Numbered from the stretch's first letter, positions 1 through 8,494 are shown. The stretch: DNA of 64,000 bases from Streptomyces pseudovenezuelae (GCF_029892565.1 NZ_JARXVH010000009.1:124001-188000); one strand, 5' to 3'. Program-made: numbers and translations. The notes: generated by a model not told the origin, from the letters alone.

Positions 1-414
1 ACCTTCGTGACCGTCGTGACGACCGCGATGCTCGGCGACTGGCCGCGCCTGCCCGAGGTGCTCGGCCTGTCCTTCGCACTGCTCGGCGCGATGCTGGCGA
101 CCGGCGCGTGGACCTCGGCCCGGTTCCCGTACTCCATCCCGCAGGAGGGCTACAAGAACGTGGCCCCCGGCCAGACCAGCATCGCCTGGATCTCCATCTT
201 CGGCGGCATGGTCGCCTCGGCCCTCCTGTGCGCCCCCGTCATCGCCGCGACCATCACCCTGAACGTGATCGAGGGCGGTGACAGGTGGACCTGGGTCCTG
301 CTGCCCCTGGGCGCGGTCTACGGAGCGGCCCTCACCTGGTCGGGCCTGCGTCTGGCGGCTCCGCGGACGGCGGCCCGGCTGCCGGAGATCCTGTCGGCGG
401 TGAGCAAGGGGTGA
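1..414 (+). CDS. C-terminal part of a polytopic membrane protein (partial)
   Basis: The reading frame is open from the first base of the window, so the true start lies upstream; the GTG at 7 is probably internal. The 137 visible residues contain three hydrophobic spans: around LGLSFALLGAMLATGAW, a long span after SIAWISIFGG, and WVLLPLGAVYGAALTW. The protein ends in a short basic/polar tail. This looks like the end of a multi-pass permease or transporter-associated protein, but no family motif is visible. It converges on the response-regulator gene with a gap of 23 bases. Confidence 0.7.
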   Translation, partial: TFVTVVTTAMLGDWPRLPEVLGLSFALLGAMLATGAWTSARFPYSIPQEGYKNVAPGQTSIAWISIFGGMVASALLCAPVIAATITLNVIEGGDRWTWVLLPLGAVYGAALTWSGLRLAAPRTAARLPEILSAVSKG

Positions 415-437
415 GCGAGGGCTGACCCTGCCGGCGT

Positions 438-1136
<699 letters not shown>

Positions 1137-1210
1137 ACCCGAAGCCTAGGCGGCACGGCATATCGCCGACGTATGCGAAGACGTATGCGAACCGGGCACG
1201 CGCCTGGGTC

Positions 1211-1261
1211 CTACGACGCCCACTTCGGTTTCTACGACGCCCACTTCGGTCCCTACGGCGC
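1211..1261 (-). repeat. 21-bp tandem repeat carrying the vanZ-like stop codon in frame
   Basis: Two near-identical 21-bp units (1211-1231 and 1232-1252, sharing ctacgacgcccacttcggt) are followed by a diverged partial third at 1253 that contains the gene's stop. CTA (TAG on the coding strand) occurs at 1211, 1232 and 1253, exactly 21 bases apart, so the stop codon is present three times in the same frame. Confidence 0.85.
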
Positions 1262-1924
1262 TTCGGCCGACCCGCGCCACCAGCCGCGTGACGCCAGCGC
1301 GGCCAGCCCGGCGCCGGCGGCGTTGAGCAGCACGTCGTCCACGGAGGACACCCGGTCCAGCCGCAGGACGTACTGCGCGGTCTCGACCAGGACCGAGCAC
1401 CCGGCCCCGAGCGCCAGGACCCGCCAGACCGACGACAGTGCCGTGAACCGCAGCGGGGCGAGGAAGCCCAGCGCCGCGAAGACCAGCAGGTTGCCGATGA
1501 TCTGGCCCGCGTCCATCGTGGCCAGGTCCCGCAGCGGGACCAGGCTCAGGACGGCGCCGTCCTCGTCGCCCGGCAGCAGGATGATCCAGACCCACGGCAC
1601 GGTCCCGTACACGATGCCGACCTCGGCCAGCGAGAGCCGCCATGCCGAGGTGACGCCGGCGGCACGGCGACGGCGGGCCAGCACCCATGCCGTCAGCGCG
1701 GCCAGCGGCAGTGCGGTCACCGTGATGAGTGCGACGCCGTTGAACGTGCCGAACCAGACGTACCACCCGGGCGTGTGCAGCGGCATGAACAGCATCTTCG
1801 GAGTCATCCGGAGCGGGCCGAGCGCGGCGAGCGCCAGCACGCCGAGGACCGCCAGACCGAGGATCACGGCCCCGCGCGTACGACGGGCCGGGGCCGGAGG
1901 CGGCAGGGAGGTGCTGTTGTCCAT
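1253..1924 (-). CDS. VanZ-like integral membrane protein
   Basis: A 223-residue membrane protein with about five hydrophobic spans (AVILGLAVLGVLALAALG, GVALITVTALPLAALTAWVL, GIVYGTVPWVWIILL, IIGNLLVFAALGFLAPL, LALGAGCSVLVETAQYVL). The segment from IIGNLL to ETAQYVLRLDRVSSVDDVLLNAAGA is the typical VanZ-family signature. Many VanZ-like proteins have no link to glycopeptide resistance, so the role is open. The ATG at 1924 (MDNSTSLP) is preferred over the upstream frame because of the upstream GAGGGC and because the N-terminal extension looks non-coding. It lies upstream of the response regulator. Confidence 0.85.
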   Translation of the reverse strand: MDNSTSLPPPAPARRTRGAVILGLAVLGVLALAALGPLRMTPKMLFMPLHTPGWYVWFGTFNGVALITVTALPLAALTAWVLARRRRAAGVTSAWRLSLAEVGIVYGTVPWVWIILLPGDEDGAVLSLVPLRDLATMDAGQIIGNLLVFAALGFLAPLRFTALSSVWRVLALGAGCSVLVETAQYVLRLDRVSSVDDVLLNAAGAGLAALASRGWWRGSAEAP

Positions 1925-2015
1925 GCCCTCATTGAAGACGGGCGCCCGTATCGCGGGCGTATCCGTTTCCCCACGCACCCTCCGGGATCTCGACGCCTCC
2001 TCCGGGCGACCCGCC

Positions 2016-2945
2016 TCACACGGTGAGCACCGCGTCCAGGAACGGCTCGATGGCCGCCCGCCAGGCCTCGGGCTGGTCGTAGTGGACCAGGTGCCCGGCG
2101 TCGGCCACCTCCGCGTACTCCCCGCGCGGCAGCACCCGCACCATCTCCTGCGCCTCGGCCCGCCCCAGCTCCCCGTCCAGCCCCCGCACGACCAGCGCCG
2201 GGCAGCGCACCTGCGCCAGCTCCTCCCAGTGCGCGTCGTACACCCACGTCTCCCGGGACTTCAGCATCTGGTCGGGGTCGAAGACGGGCCGCCAGCCGTC
2301 GGCGCACTCGTGCATCACCTCGGCGTAGAACTCCCCCCGCGCCGGATTGGGCCGCTCCACCCAGGGATCGTCCTCGCCGAACCACTTGCGCACATCGGCC
2401 AGCGTGGCGAACGGCATCGGCCAGGCCTTGAACCAGTCCGCCCATTCCCGCTGCGAGGCCGCGCCGAGCGCGGAGGCCCGCATGTCGCAGATGACCACGC
2501 CCCGGACCAGGTCGGGCCGCTTGGCGGCGAGCTGCCAGGCGGTCAACGCGCCCATCGCGTGGCCGACGAGGACGACCGGGGTGAGGCCGAGCTGTTCGAG
2601 CGCGGCCTCCGCGTCCTCGACGTATGCCTCGCGGGTGAAGGAGGCCTGCGGGGGCTTGTCGCTCTGGCCGTGGCCGCGCTGGTCGAGCGCGACGGCGCGA
2701 TGGCGTCCGGAGAGCCAGCGGGCGGTGGACGCCCAGTGCGAGGCGCGGCCCATCAGGCCGTGCAGTAAGAGCACGCCGGGTGTGTCCTCGACCCCGGCGG
2801 CGGTCCGCCCCGGCAGGCCGGGTCGGCCCAGGGGTCCCGGCTGGTCCGGTACGAGCTTGGCCGGGTCGCTCTTGGGAGGGTCGCCGAACTCCCAGGCCGC
2901 GAGGCGTACGCCGCCCGCTCCGGTCACGTCGATACGCCGCGCCAT
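2016..2945 (-). CDS. Alpha/beta-hydrolase fold protein with Ala in place of the nucleophile
   Basis: A 309-residue alpha/beta hydrolase: oxyanion motif HG at about 62-63, the DQRGHGQSDKP loop at about 88-98, nucleophile elbow at 128-132, lid region, candidate acid near VRGLDGE and catalytic-type His near 285 (AGHLVHYD). The elbow reads G-H-A-M-G, so the usual serine is alanine (codon gcg). This predicts loss of classical hydrolase activity, or a binding or non-hydrolytic role. The ATG at 2945 has an AGGGGGG ribosome-binding site about nine bases upstream; the longer frame to 3056 looks untranslated. Confidence 0.88.
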   Translation of the reverse strand: MARRIDVTGAGGVRLAAWEFGDPPKSDPAKLVPDQPGPLGRPGLPGRTAAGVEDTPGVLLLHGLMGRASHWASTARWLSGRHRAVALDQRGHGQSDKPPQASFTREAYVEDAEAALEQLGLTPVVLVGHAMGALTAWQLAAKRPDLVRGVVICDMRASALGAASQREWADWFKAWPMPFATLADVRKWFGEDDPWVERPNPARGEFYAEVMHECADGWRPVFDPDQMLKSRETWVYDAHWEELAQVRCPALVVRGLDGELGRAEAQEMVRVLPRGEYAEVADAGHLVHYDQPEAWRAAIEPFLDAVLTV

Positions 2946-3267
2946 TGGTCCCGGCACCCCCCTAGCTCCGCTCGGACCGATCGAGCCGTCGGCCCTGTGC
3001 ACCGTGTCCTGCCGTTGCCGTGCAGCTGCCTTTCCGCGCTCACTCCAGAAGCGCACATTCCGCGTTTCGCGTCACCCGCAGGCTATCGAATGGGCATTCG
3101 AAATTACTCTCTCCGTGAGCAACACCCCTCGTTTGGGTGACCCTCCTCAAGGAATGATCGCCGCTGCCGAGGGGAGATCTTCAGCGGGAGGCGGGCCGCT
3201 CGGGGAAAACGGTCCGAGGGGATTGACCCTGGGAGCTCGGGGCTCCGGGTCAGCACAGGGGAGGACA

Positions 3268-3295
3268 GGCCCCGGCGCCATAAGGCGCCGGGGCC
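3268..3295. terminator. Perfect 12-bp hairpin in the 2946-3495 intergenic region
   Basis: ggccccggcgcc and ggcgccggggcc form a perfect 12-bp stem with the tetraloop ataa. It lies downstream of dmdR1 and upstream of the alpha/beta-hydrolase gene. There is no strong U-tract, as is common in Streptomyces terminators. The remainder of the 550-base gap holds no convincing gene; a promoter for the hydrolase gene may lie near 3080-3110. Confidence 0.7.
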
Positions 3296-3495
3296 CTCCA
3301 CACGTCTCCGGCACATCTTCCCGCCCCTCAGGTCATATGCCTCACGCGACAGCCTTGCACGCGAAGCGTCCGAGCGCTGCGATTCGACGGACTGAATCTT
3401 GAATTCGACAAGATCCACTCGGCGCCCCGCGCAACAGTTGACGGAACCGCACAACTGCCACCCGTTTCACGGGAGTTGACGCGGGGAAACGACGC

Positions 3496-4188
3496 TCAGC
3501 GCTTGGCCACGAACACGTGCGAGGCGACGTCCGCCTCCAGCTCGGCGGCCTCACCGCCGCTGCCCACCAGCACCCCGCCCGCCGACTCCGTCACGCTCAC
3601 CACCGAGCCGGGCTGCACGCCCGCCCGACGCAGCGTGTACATCAGCTGGGCGTCGGTCTGGATGGGCTCGCCGATCCGGCGCACCACGACCGTCTTGCCG
3701 TCCAGGCCGGGGTCGAGGTCCGCCAGCGAGACCATGCCCTCGTCCAGGAACGGGTCGGCGCCGTCCTTCTCGCCCAGCTCCTCAAGGCCCGGGATCGGGT
3801 TGCCGTACGGCGACTCGGTGGGGTGGCGCAGCAGCTCCAGCACGCGGCGCTCCACCGCCTCGCTCATCACGTGCTCCCAGCGACAGGCCTCGGCGTGCAC
3901 CTGCTCCCACTCCAGGCCGATCACGTCGACGAGCAGACACTCCGCGAGTCGGTGCTTGCGCATCACGCGCGTGGCCAGCCGGCGGCCCTCGTCCGTCAGC
4001 TCCAGGTGACGGTCGGTGGCGACGGACACAAGGCCGTCGCGCTCCATCCGCGCCACCGTCTGGCTGACGGTCGGTCCGCTCTGGTCCAGCCGCTCGGCGA
4101 TCCGGGCGCGCATGGGGACCACACCTTCCTCCTCCAGCTCGAGGATGGTGCGGAGATACATCTCCGTGGTGTCGATCAGTCCGGACAT
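3496..4188 (-). CDS. dmdR1: DtxR/IdeR-family iron-dependent repressor DmdR1
   Basis: A 230-residue DtxR-family regulator that, with Fe(II), represses siderophore and iron-homeostasis genes. The N-terminal winged helix (LIDTTEMYLRTILELEEEG, SGPTVSQTVARMERDGLV) is followed by the dimerisation and metal-binding region (HRLAECLLVDVIGLEW, EACRWEHVMS with Cys, Glu and His ligands) and a C-terminal SH3-like domain (about 150-230). Length and order match S. coelicolor DmdR1 (SCO4394). The ATG at 4188 has GAGGGGC upstream. No obvious iron box is visible in 4189-4482. A long frame runs antisense through the whole gene. Confidence 0.93.
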   Translation of the reverse strand: MSGLIDTTEMYLRTILELEEEGVVPMRARIAERLDQSGPTVSQTVARMERDGLVSVATDRHLELTDEGRRLATRVMRKHRLAECLLVDVIGLEWEQVHAEACRWEHVMSEAVERRVLELLRHPTESPYGNPIPGLEELGEKDGADPFLDEGMVSLADLDPGLDGKTVVVRRIGEPIQTDAQLMYTLRRAGVQPGSVVSVTESAGGVLVGSGGEAAELEADVASHVFVAKR

Positions 4189-4263
4189 ACGTGCCCCTCG
4201 ATGAGATCTGCCGGAAGCGCCACAGCTTCCCGGCGCGTGCGCTGGCCCTGGAGTCAATTCTGA
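3517..4263 (+). CDS. Antiparallel ORF over dmdR1, adm-like candidate
   Basis: A 248-codon frame opposite dmdR1 and beyond its start. High-GC antisense frames are often fortuitous, and the translation is low-complexity and His/Ala/Arg-rich with no domain. It is listed because an antiparallel gene overlapping dmdR1, called adm, was reported as expressed and functional in S. coelicolor. Whether this frame is the positional counterpart cannot be decided here; most similar antisense frames in this window are shadows. Confidence 0.3.
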   Translation: MRGDVRLQLGGLTAAAHQHPARRLRHAHHRAGLHARPTQRVHQLGVGLDGLADPAHHDRLAVQAGVEVRQRDHALVQERVGAVLLAQLLKARDRVAVRRLGGVAQQLQHAALHRLAHHVLPATGLGVHLLPLQADHVDEQTLRESVLAHHARGQPAALVRQLQVTVGGDGHKAVALHPRHRLADGRSALVQPLGDPGAHGDHTFLLQLEDGAEIHLRGVDQSGHTCPSMRSAGSATASRRVRWPWSQF

Positions 4264-4408
4264 CGCATAGCACTGACAACCGTGCCGCGCCGTTGAAACC
4301 AAGGCGTTACGCGGGGTACCGCGGTGTCTGCGTCGACATTCGCACAGGTACGGCGCCTCGGCGGCGGCGGGCGCGTCACCGCCGTATCGCAGCCCCCTCA
4401 CCGCCGTA

Positions 4409-4438
4409 TTGACAGGGTGCTGGTCCAGACCGCACGGT
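4409..4438 (+). promoter_or_regulatory. Candidate promoter of the SIS-domain gene
   Basis: TTGACA at 4409-4414 is followed after 18 bases by CACGGT at 4433-4438. This would give a short leader before the ATG at 4483. The -35 is a perfect consensus; the -10 is weak. It sits in the divergent 4189-4482 region shared with dmdR1. Confidence 0.4.
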
Positions 4439-4482
4439 GATCCGCGACACAGACCGCCCCACGCCGCCCCGGAAGGACCCGC

Positions 4483-5235
4483 ATGAGCGACGGCACACCG
4501 GCCGACCAGTTCCTCGACGCCGCGATCGGCCTGTTGCGACGGGTGCGGGAAGAGGAGGCGGAGAGCATCGCCGCGGCCGGCACGCTGCTCGCCGACACCG
4601 TCGCCGCGGGCGGTCGCCTGTTCGCTTTCGGCGCAGGGCACTCCTCGCTCGCCGCGCAGGATGTCGTCTATCGGGCGGGCGGGCTCGCCCTGATGAACCT
4701 GCTCGCCGTGCCGGGTGCCGTCGGCGTGGAGATGCCGGCCACGCTGGGCTCCGCGCTGGAGCGGGTGGACGGTCTCGCGAGCGCCGTCCTGGACACCTCG
4801 CCGATCCGCGCGGGCGACGCCCTCGTGATCATCTCCCTCTCGGGGCGCAACGCCCTCCCGGTCGAGATGGCCATGAACGCCCGCGCCCTCGGTGTGAAGG
4901 TCATCGGCCTGACCTCGGTGGCGTACGCGTCCGAGACCCGGTCCCGGCACGTCTCCGGCACGTACATGCGCGACCACTGCGACGTCGTGCTCGACTCGAA
5001 GATCTCGATCGGCGACGCGGAACTCACCCTCGACACCATCCCGGCACCCTTCGCCCCCGCCTCCACGGTCGTCACCTCGGCGATCCTCCAGTCCGTCATG
5101 GCCACCACCGCCGCGACCCTGGCCGACCGCGGCATCGAACCCCCGCTGCTGCGGTCCGGGAACGTGGACGGCGGCCACGAGTGGAACGGGCGCGTGTTCA
5201 AGGAGTACGGGGACCGGATCTTCTACCAGCGGTAG
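4483..5235 (+). CDS. SIS-domain sugar-phosphate-binding protein
   Basis: A 250-residue single-SIS-domain protein (UPF0309-like). The core fold is visible as GRLFAFGAGHSSLAAQD (about 45-62), a hydrophobic core, DALVIISLSGRNALPVEMA (about 110-128, phosphosugar-binding serine loop) and ARALGVKVIGLTS. Such proteins act as cytosolic phosphosugar isomerases or sensors; the substrate cannot be read. The start is fixed by GGAAGGACCCGC directly before ATG. It diverges from dmdR1. Confidence 0.85.
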   Translation: MSDGTPADQFLDAAIGLLRRVREEEAESIAAAGTLLADTVAAGGRLFAFGAGHSSLAAQDVVYRAGGLALMNLLAVPGAVGVEMPATLGSALERVDGLASAVLDTSPIRAGDALVIISLSGRNALPVEMAMNARALGVKVIGLTSVAYASETRSRHVSGTYMRDHCDVVLDSKISIGDAELTLDTIPAPFAPASTVVTSAILQSVMATTAATLADRGIEPPLLRSGNVDGGHEWNGRVFKEYGDRIFYQR

Positions 5236-5251
5236 GGCGTGCGGGGCTGAA

Positions 5252-5340
5252 GTACGCGCGCGTGGAATGCGGGTGCTGGAGTACGCGCGCGTTGGCGTGC
5301 GGGTGCTGGCTGTAAACGCGCGCGTGGCGTGCGGCTTGGG
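5252..5340. repeat. Three tandem imperfect 29-30-bp repeats after the SIS gene
   Basis: Units at 5252-5280, 5281-5310 and 5312-5340 each hold a CGCGCGCG core in an (A)ACGCGCGCGT context, followed by a GCGTGCGGGTGCTGG-like half. A degenerate fourth copy of the second half (ggcgtgcggggctga) abuts the SIS stop codon. The array fills the gap between two convergent genes. Confidence 0.85.
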
Positions 5341-5342
5341 CG

Positions 5343-6749
5343 CTACGGCTTTTCCGTCGCGCCCGCCAGGTCCAGCGCCGCCGCGATCCGTACCGCCACG
5401 TCCTCCGCGTACACGGCGTCCGCGCGCTCGAACTGGCTGCGGGCGCCGCCGCGCAGGAACGTCACGACGCCCAGGGTGCGGCCGCGGCTGCGCAGGACCG
5501 CGCACAGGGCCTGCACCGCGTCCGTGGGCCACTGGCGGGCCGCGGCCCACTCGCGGGCCTGTTCGGGCGGCACCGAGCCCACGCTGGCCCGCACCGACCC
5601 GGTCCGCTCCACGCACTGCAGCGCGGGGTGCCCCTGCGCGTACCGCACGGGCAGCCCGGCCCGGCCGGTCAGCAGGCTCGGTCCGGGCGCCCCGGAGGGC
5701 GTGGCGGCGACCCGTACCAGGCGTACGGACGCCGTGGCCTCGCCGTCGGCGAGCGAACCGCCCGCCACCCGATCGATCAGGGCGTGGTCGGCGAAGCCGG
5801 CGAGCGCGAAGTCGAGGTGGACGGTGACCGCCTCCGCGGGGTCCTCGCACTCGGCGGCGGCGCGGGCGGCGCGGTGCAACTGGTTGGTGCGGAAGCGCAG
5901 TTGGGCCGCCTCCTGCTCGCCCTGCTTGGTCTCGGTGACGTCCTGGAAGAGCCAGGCGACGCCGAGCGGCACGGGCTCCTCGGCGAGCGGCGAGGCCAGC
6001 CGGACGAAGCCGCAGCGCCAGCAGCGCCGCTGCTCGCCCTCCGGAGTGCGCACGCCGACCCAGATCTCGGCGGGCGCGGGCGGCGCGCCCTCCGCGAGCA
6101 CGTGGGTGAGCGCGCTCTCCAGCTCCTCGACGCCCTGGGCGAGCAGTTCGCCGAGGGGGCGGCCGAGCGCGGAGGTGCGGCCGATGCCGAGCGAGCGGGC
6201 CGCGTGCGCGTTGAGCACGGCGGGGCGCAGGTCGGCGTCGACGAGCACGACACCCCAGGAGGCGTCCTCGAAGAGGGCCTCGCTGAGCGCGATGGAGCGC
6301 TCCAGGTCGATCTGGGTGTGCACCTCGCTGAAGGCGCAGTACACCCCGGCCGGCTTGCCGTCGGGGCCGCGTACGGCGGCGGACTGCGTGCGCACCAGCA
6401 CGCGCCCGCCGTCCTTGGTCAGCAGCGCGAACTCGTGCACCTGGCGCCCGGGGGCCTCCATGGCGGACATCAGCCGCGCCTCGACCTCCTCGGCGTCCGC
6501 GCTGCGCACGGCCCAGCCCGCGAACCCGTGCCGCCCCACGGCCTCGGCCGCGGTCCAGCCCAGAATCCGCTCCGCCTCGCGGTTCCAGTGGGTGACGACG
6601 CCGTCCGCGTCGAAGGCGCACAGCGCCGCGTCCATCCCGTCCAGCAACGCCGCGAGCAGATCCGAGCCGTCGGGGCCCACGGGGCCGGCCCGCTCGGGCT
6701 CATCGGGCCCGAGCTCGTCGGTGGCCCCACTACGCCGGGAAGCACTCAC
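5343..6749 (-). CDS. PAS-PAS-GAF sensory protein without an output domain
   Basis: A 468-residue cytosolic sensor. PAS1 spans about 28-140 (AALCAFDADGVVTHWNREAE, ILGWTAAEAVG), PAS2 about 150-275 (GVVLVDADLRPAVLNAHAA, GVAWLFQDVTETK) and a GAF-like domain about 290-460 (LRSRGRTLGVVTFLRGG). Related Streptomyces proteins often end in a PP2C/SpoIIE phosphatase; none is present here, and the frame ends cleanly after the GAF domain. The GTG at 6749 has AGGGGG upstream. Confidence 0.85.
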   Translation of the reverse strand: MSASRRSGATDELGPDEPERAGPVGPDGSDLLAALLDGMDAALCAFDADGVVTHWNREAERILGWTAAEAVGRHGFAGWAVRSADAEEVEARLMSAMEAPGRQVHEFALLTKDGGRVLVRTQSAAVRGPDGKPAGVYCAFSEVHTQIDLERSIALSEALFEDASWGVVLVDADLRPAVLNAHAARSLGIGRTSALGRPLGELLAQGVEELESALTHVLAEGAPPAPAEIWVGVRTPEGEQRRCWRCGFVRLASPLAEEPVPLGVAWLFQDVTETKQGEQEAAQLRFRTNQLHRAARAAAECEDPAEAVTVHLDFALAGFADHALIDRVAGGSLADGEATASVRLVRVAATPSGAPGPSLLTGRAGLPVRYAQGHPALQCVERTGSVRASVGSVPPEQAREWAAARQWPTDAVQALCAVLRSRGRTLGVVTFLRGGARSQFERADAVYAEDVAVRIAAALDLAGATEKP

Positions 6750-6888
6750 CTGGACCCCCTGCCAAGCTGCGTCCGCACGTACGGCGCGGCGGTTCGCTCA
6801 CTCGCAATCATCTAACTTGAACGTGATGCAGCCCACACCGAGTTCCCCAAGATTGAGAGAATCGTTGTACGCCGCTGTCCGGCTGCGC

Positions 6889-7328
6889 CTACCCCAGTCT
6901 CAGGTCGATCCACACATCCGACATCCCATCCAGTACGTACTGTTCCACCTCCACGAAGCCATGCGCCTCGGCGAACCGCAGCCCGTCCTCGTTCACGGCG
7001 AGCACACACGTCTCGACCACCCGGCACCCAGCACGCGCGCGTGGGCCAGCCCCTCCTCGTACAGGACCGTCCCGTAGCCGCGTCGCCGGTACTCGGGCAG
7101 CACGCGCGCGATGACCGTCGCCGCACCGCCCTCCCGCTCGGGCGGCCGCACGGTGGAGCAGCCGACGAGGACGTCCTCCACGTAGGCGTTCTCCAGCCGG
7201 TACCGGCCCGCCCGCTCCCGTACCTCGGCCAGGTCAAGCGCGGCCGACGGCACGATCACGTTGTGGACGTGCCGCCACTGCTCCAGCATGGCGTCGCCGC
7301 GCACGGCCTCGGTACGGAGGTCAGTCAC
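6889..7328 (-). pseudogene. GNAT acetyltransferase with a frameshift
   Basis: The first frame (GTG at 7328) encodes a GNAT N-terminus and acetyl-CoA loop (ARVLPEYRRRGYGTVLYEEG) but stops at 6993 just after AHARVLGAGW. Shifting frame near 7022-7031 restores the expected end: VVETCVLAVNEDGLRFAEAH, then GFVEVEQYVLDGM and IDLRLG, to a stop at 6889-6891. One base appears to be missing (or two added). It is either a recent pseudogene or a sequencing error. The GTG overlaps the end of the upstream GNAT gene, so the two form an operon. Confidence 0.8.
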
Positions 7329-8088
7329 CCGTGATCACCGTCAGGTACTCCTCGGTGCGGAAACCGGCCGCCGTGTAGACCGGCTCGCCCATCTCGCTCG
7401 CGTAGAGGTAGGTGGTGGGGGCGCCGGTGGTGAAGGTCGCGCGGATCATGTCCAGGGTGATGGCGCGTCCGTAGCCGCGGCGGCGGTGGGCCGGGAGCGT
7501 GGTGATGTTGAAGAGGCCCGTCAGGTCGCCGGTGACGGCCGTCATGCCCGTGCCCACCGGTACGCCGTCCAGTTCCGCCAGGTAGAACGTCATGCCGTCG
7601 ATCTCCGCCAGGGACGGGTCGGTGAGGACCTTGAACAGCTCGTGCGGCGCCTCGAAGCCGTCCGCGACGGTCCCGGCGTAGAGGTCGAGTTCGTCGCCCG
7701 ACACGGGCCGCACGGTCAGGGAGTCGATGCCCGACTCCGGCGGCAGACCCTGGTCGGGGTGGCGCACCATGAGGGGTTCCCGGGTGAAGCGGGTCAGGCC
7801 GTGGCTCGCCGCCAGCGCGGTGACGGGCGGGCTCGGCACCCCGCGGACGTGGATGCTCCAGGGCAGCTCCCACGGGCTCTCGGAGGCCGCCAGGGCGGCT
7901 ATCTCGTCGGTGCTCGGCTCCGGGGCCGGACTGATGATCGCGTTCAGCGAGGCGATCTGCGCGCCGGAGATCGCCAGCACCGCGCCGTCGGGACCGCGTC
8001 GCGTGCGGCCCGTGGTGGCGGTGGCCAGCTTCTCGAACACGGCGGCGTACGCGGATACGACCGCCCCCGATGGGTCGCTTCGGTTCAT
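7321..8088 (-). CDS. GNAT-family N-acetyltransferase
   Basis: A 255-residue protein with a C-terminal GNAT domain: GDLTGLFNITTLPAHRRRGYG, then ALIT-type helix ITLDMIRATF, YLYASEMGEPVYTAAGF and a final EEYLTV. The N-terminal 120 residues are a diverged half, as in other double-GNAT proteins. The substrate is unknown. The ATG at 8088 is chosen over an upstream ATG because the extension is atypical. The stop overlaps the start of the frameshifted GNAT gene downstream. Confidence 0.85.
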   Translation of the reverse strand: MNRSDPSGAVVSAYAAVFEKLATATTGRTRRGPDGAVLAISGAQIASLNAIISPAPEPSTDEIAALAASESPWELPWSIHVRGVPSPPVTALAASHGLTRFTREPLMVRHPDQGLPPESGIDSLTVRPVSGDELDLYAGTVADGFEAPHELFKVLTDPSLAEIDGMTFYLAELDGVPVGTGMTAVTGDLTGLFNITTLPAHRRRGYGRAITLDMIRATFTTGAPTTYLYASEMGEPVYTAAGFRTEEYLTVITGD

Positions 8089-8161
8089 ACGGTGATCGTA
8101 GGCGCACGCGGTCGGCCGCAACCGGTGCCGTCAAGATCTCGGCAGCATCCCGAAAAACCGG

Positions 8162-8190
8162 TTGAACGGTCGCCGATCGGTTCCTAGTGT
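8162..8190 (+). promoter_or_regulatory. Strong sigma-70-type promoter of the oxygenase leader
   Basis: TTGAAC (8162-8167), a 17-base spacer, then TAGTGT (8185-8190). This is among the best matches to a housekeeping HrdB promoter in the window. The start would be near 8197, about 445 bases before the oxygenase ATG, so a long leader transcript is predicted. Confidence 0.7.
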
Positions 8191-8223
8191 GTGGCACACG
8201 CATGAGAGGAGGTGATCGGGTAC

Positions 8224-8262
8224 ATGAGTGAAACCCGGACGCGCGAGGTGGCTGCGGGCTGA
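8224..8262 (+). CDS. 12-residue upstream ORF with a near-perfect Shine-Dalgarno
   Basis: ATG at 8224 is preceded by GAGGAGGTGATCGGGTAC, an unusually complete anti-16S match. The frame encodes MSETRTREVAAG and stops at TGA 8260-8262. It is too short for a folded protein and lies between a strong promoter and a set of RNA stems, so a regulatory leader-peptide role is inferred. Confidence 0.5.
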   Translation: MSETRTREVAAG

Positions 8263-8343
8263 CGGCCCAGCACCCCACCCTGTGCGGTGCCGGACCAGCG
8301 TGTGCGAGATGCACGCGGCCGGCCCAATCCAGTGCAGTCACCC

Positions 8344-8413
8344 GACCCGCGAGCTCGCCGGTACGTCCGGCCGGCTCCCCAGCCGTCAGGCGGGGGACCC
8401 GAGTTCGCGGGTC
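8344..8413 (+). ncRNA. Candidate structured leader RNA (nested stems)
   Basis: gacccgcgagctcg (8344-8357) pairs with cgagttcgcgggtc (8400-8413): 14 pairs with one G-U. The 42 enclosed bases hold ccggtacgtccgg and a further hairpin (ccccaGCCgtcaGGCgggg). Another stem (GCACC/GGTGC) lies upstream, after the 12-codon ORF. The order promoter, tiny ORF, stems suggests an attenuator or riboswitch. The rest of 8263-8494 holds no other gene I can support. Confidence 0.5.
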
Positions 8414-8494
8414 GTCTGCGTTCGTGAGTGCGTGCGTTCATGACGGAGTGTTCGGCGGTCGGTCCGCGCCGGGTACGGATCCTTCGGCGCGCAG

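Noticed and set aside
3104..3454. A 116-codon ORF between dmdR1 and the hydrolase gene
   Set aside because: No ribosome-binding site, no recognisable domain, and it contains the terminator-like hairpin at 3268-3295.
5252..5340. A CRISPR array
   Set aside because: The units are contiguous without unique spacers and vary between copies, so they are tandem repeats.
3496..6621. A 1041-codon - strand ORF
   Set aside because: Only the last 230 codons are DmdR1. The upstream part is Arg/Gly-rich, antisense to the SIS gene and in a shadow frame of the PAS protein gene.
8344..8413. A cyclic-di-AMP (ydaO-type) riboswitch
   Set aside because: The GGCGGGGGACCC stretch recalls ydaO, but the other conserved blocks (such as GGGUGAAUC) are not seen, so only an unnamed structured RNA is claimed.
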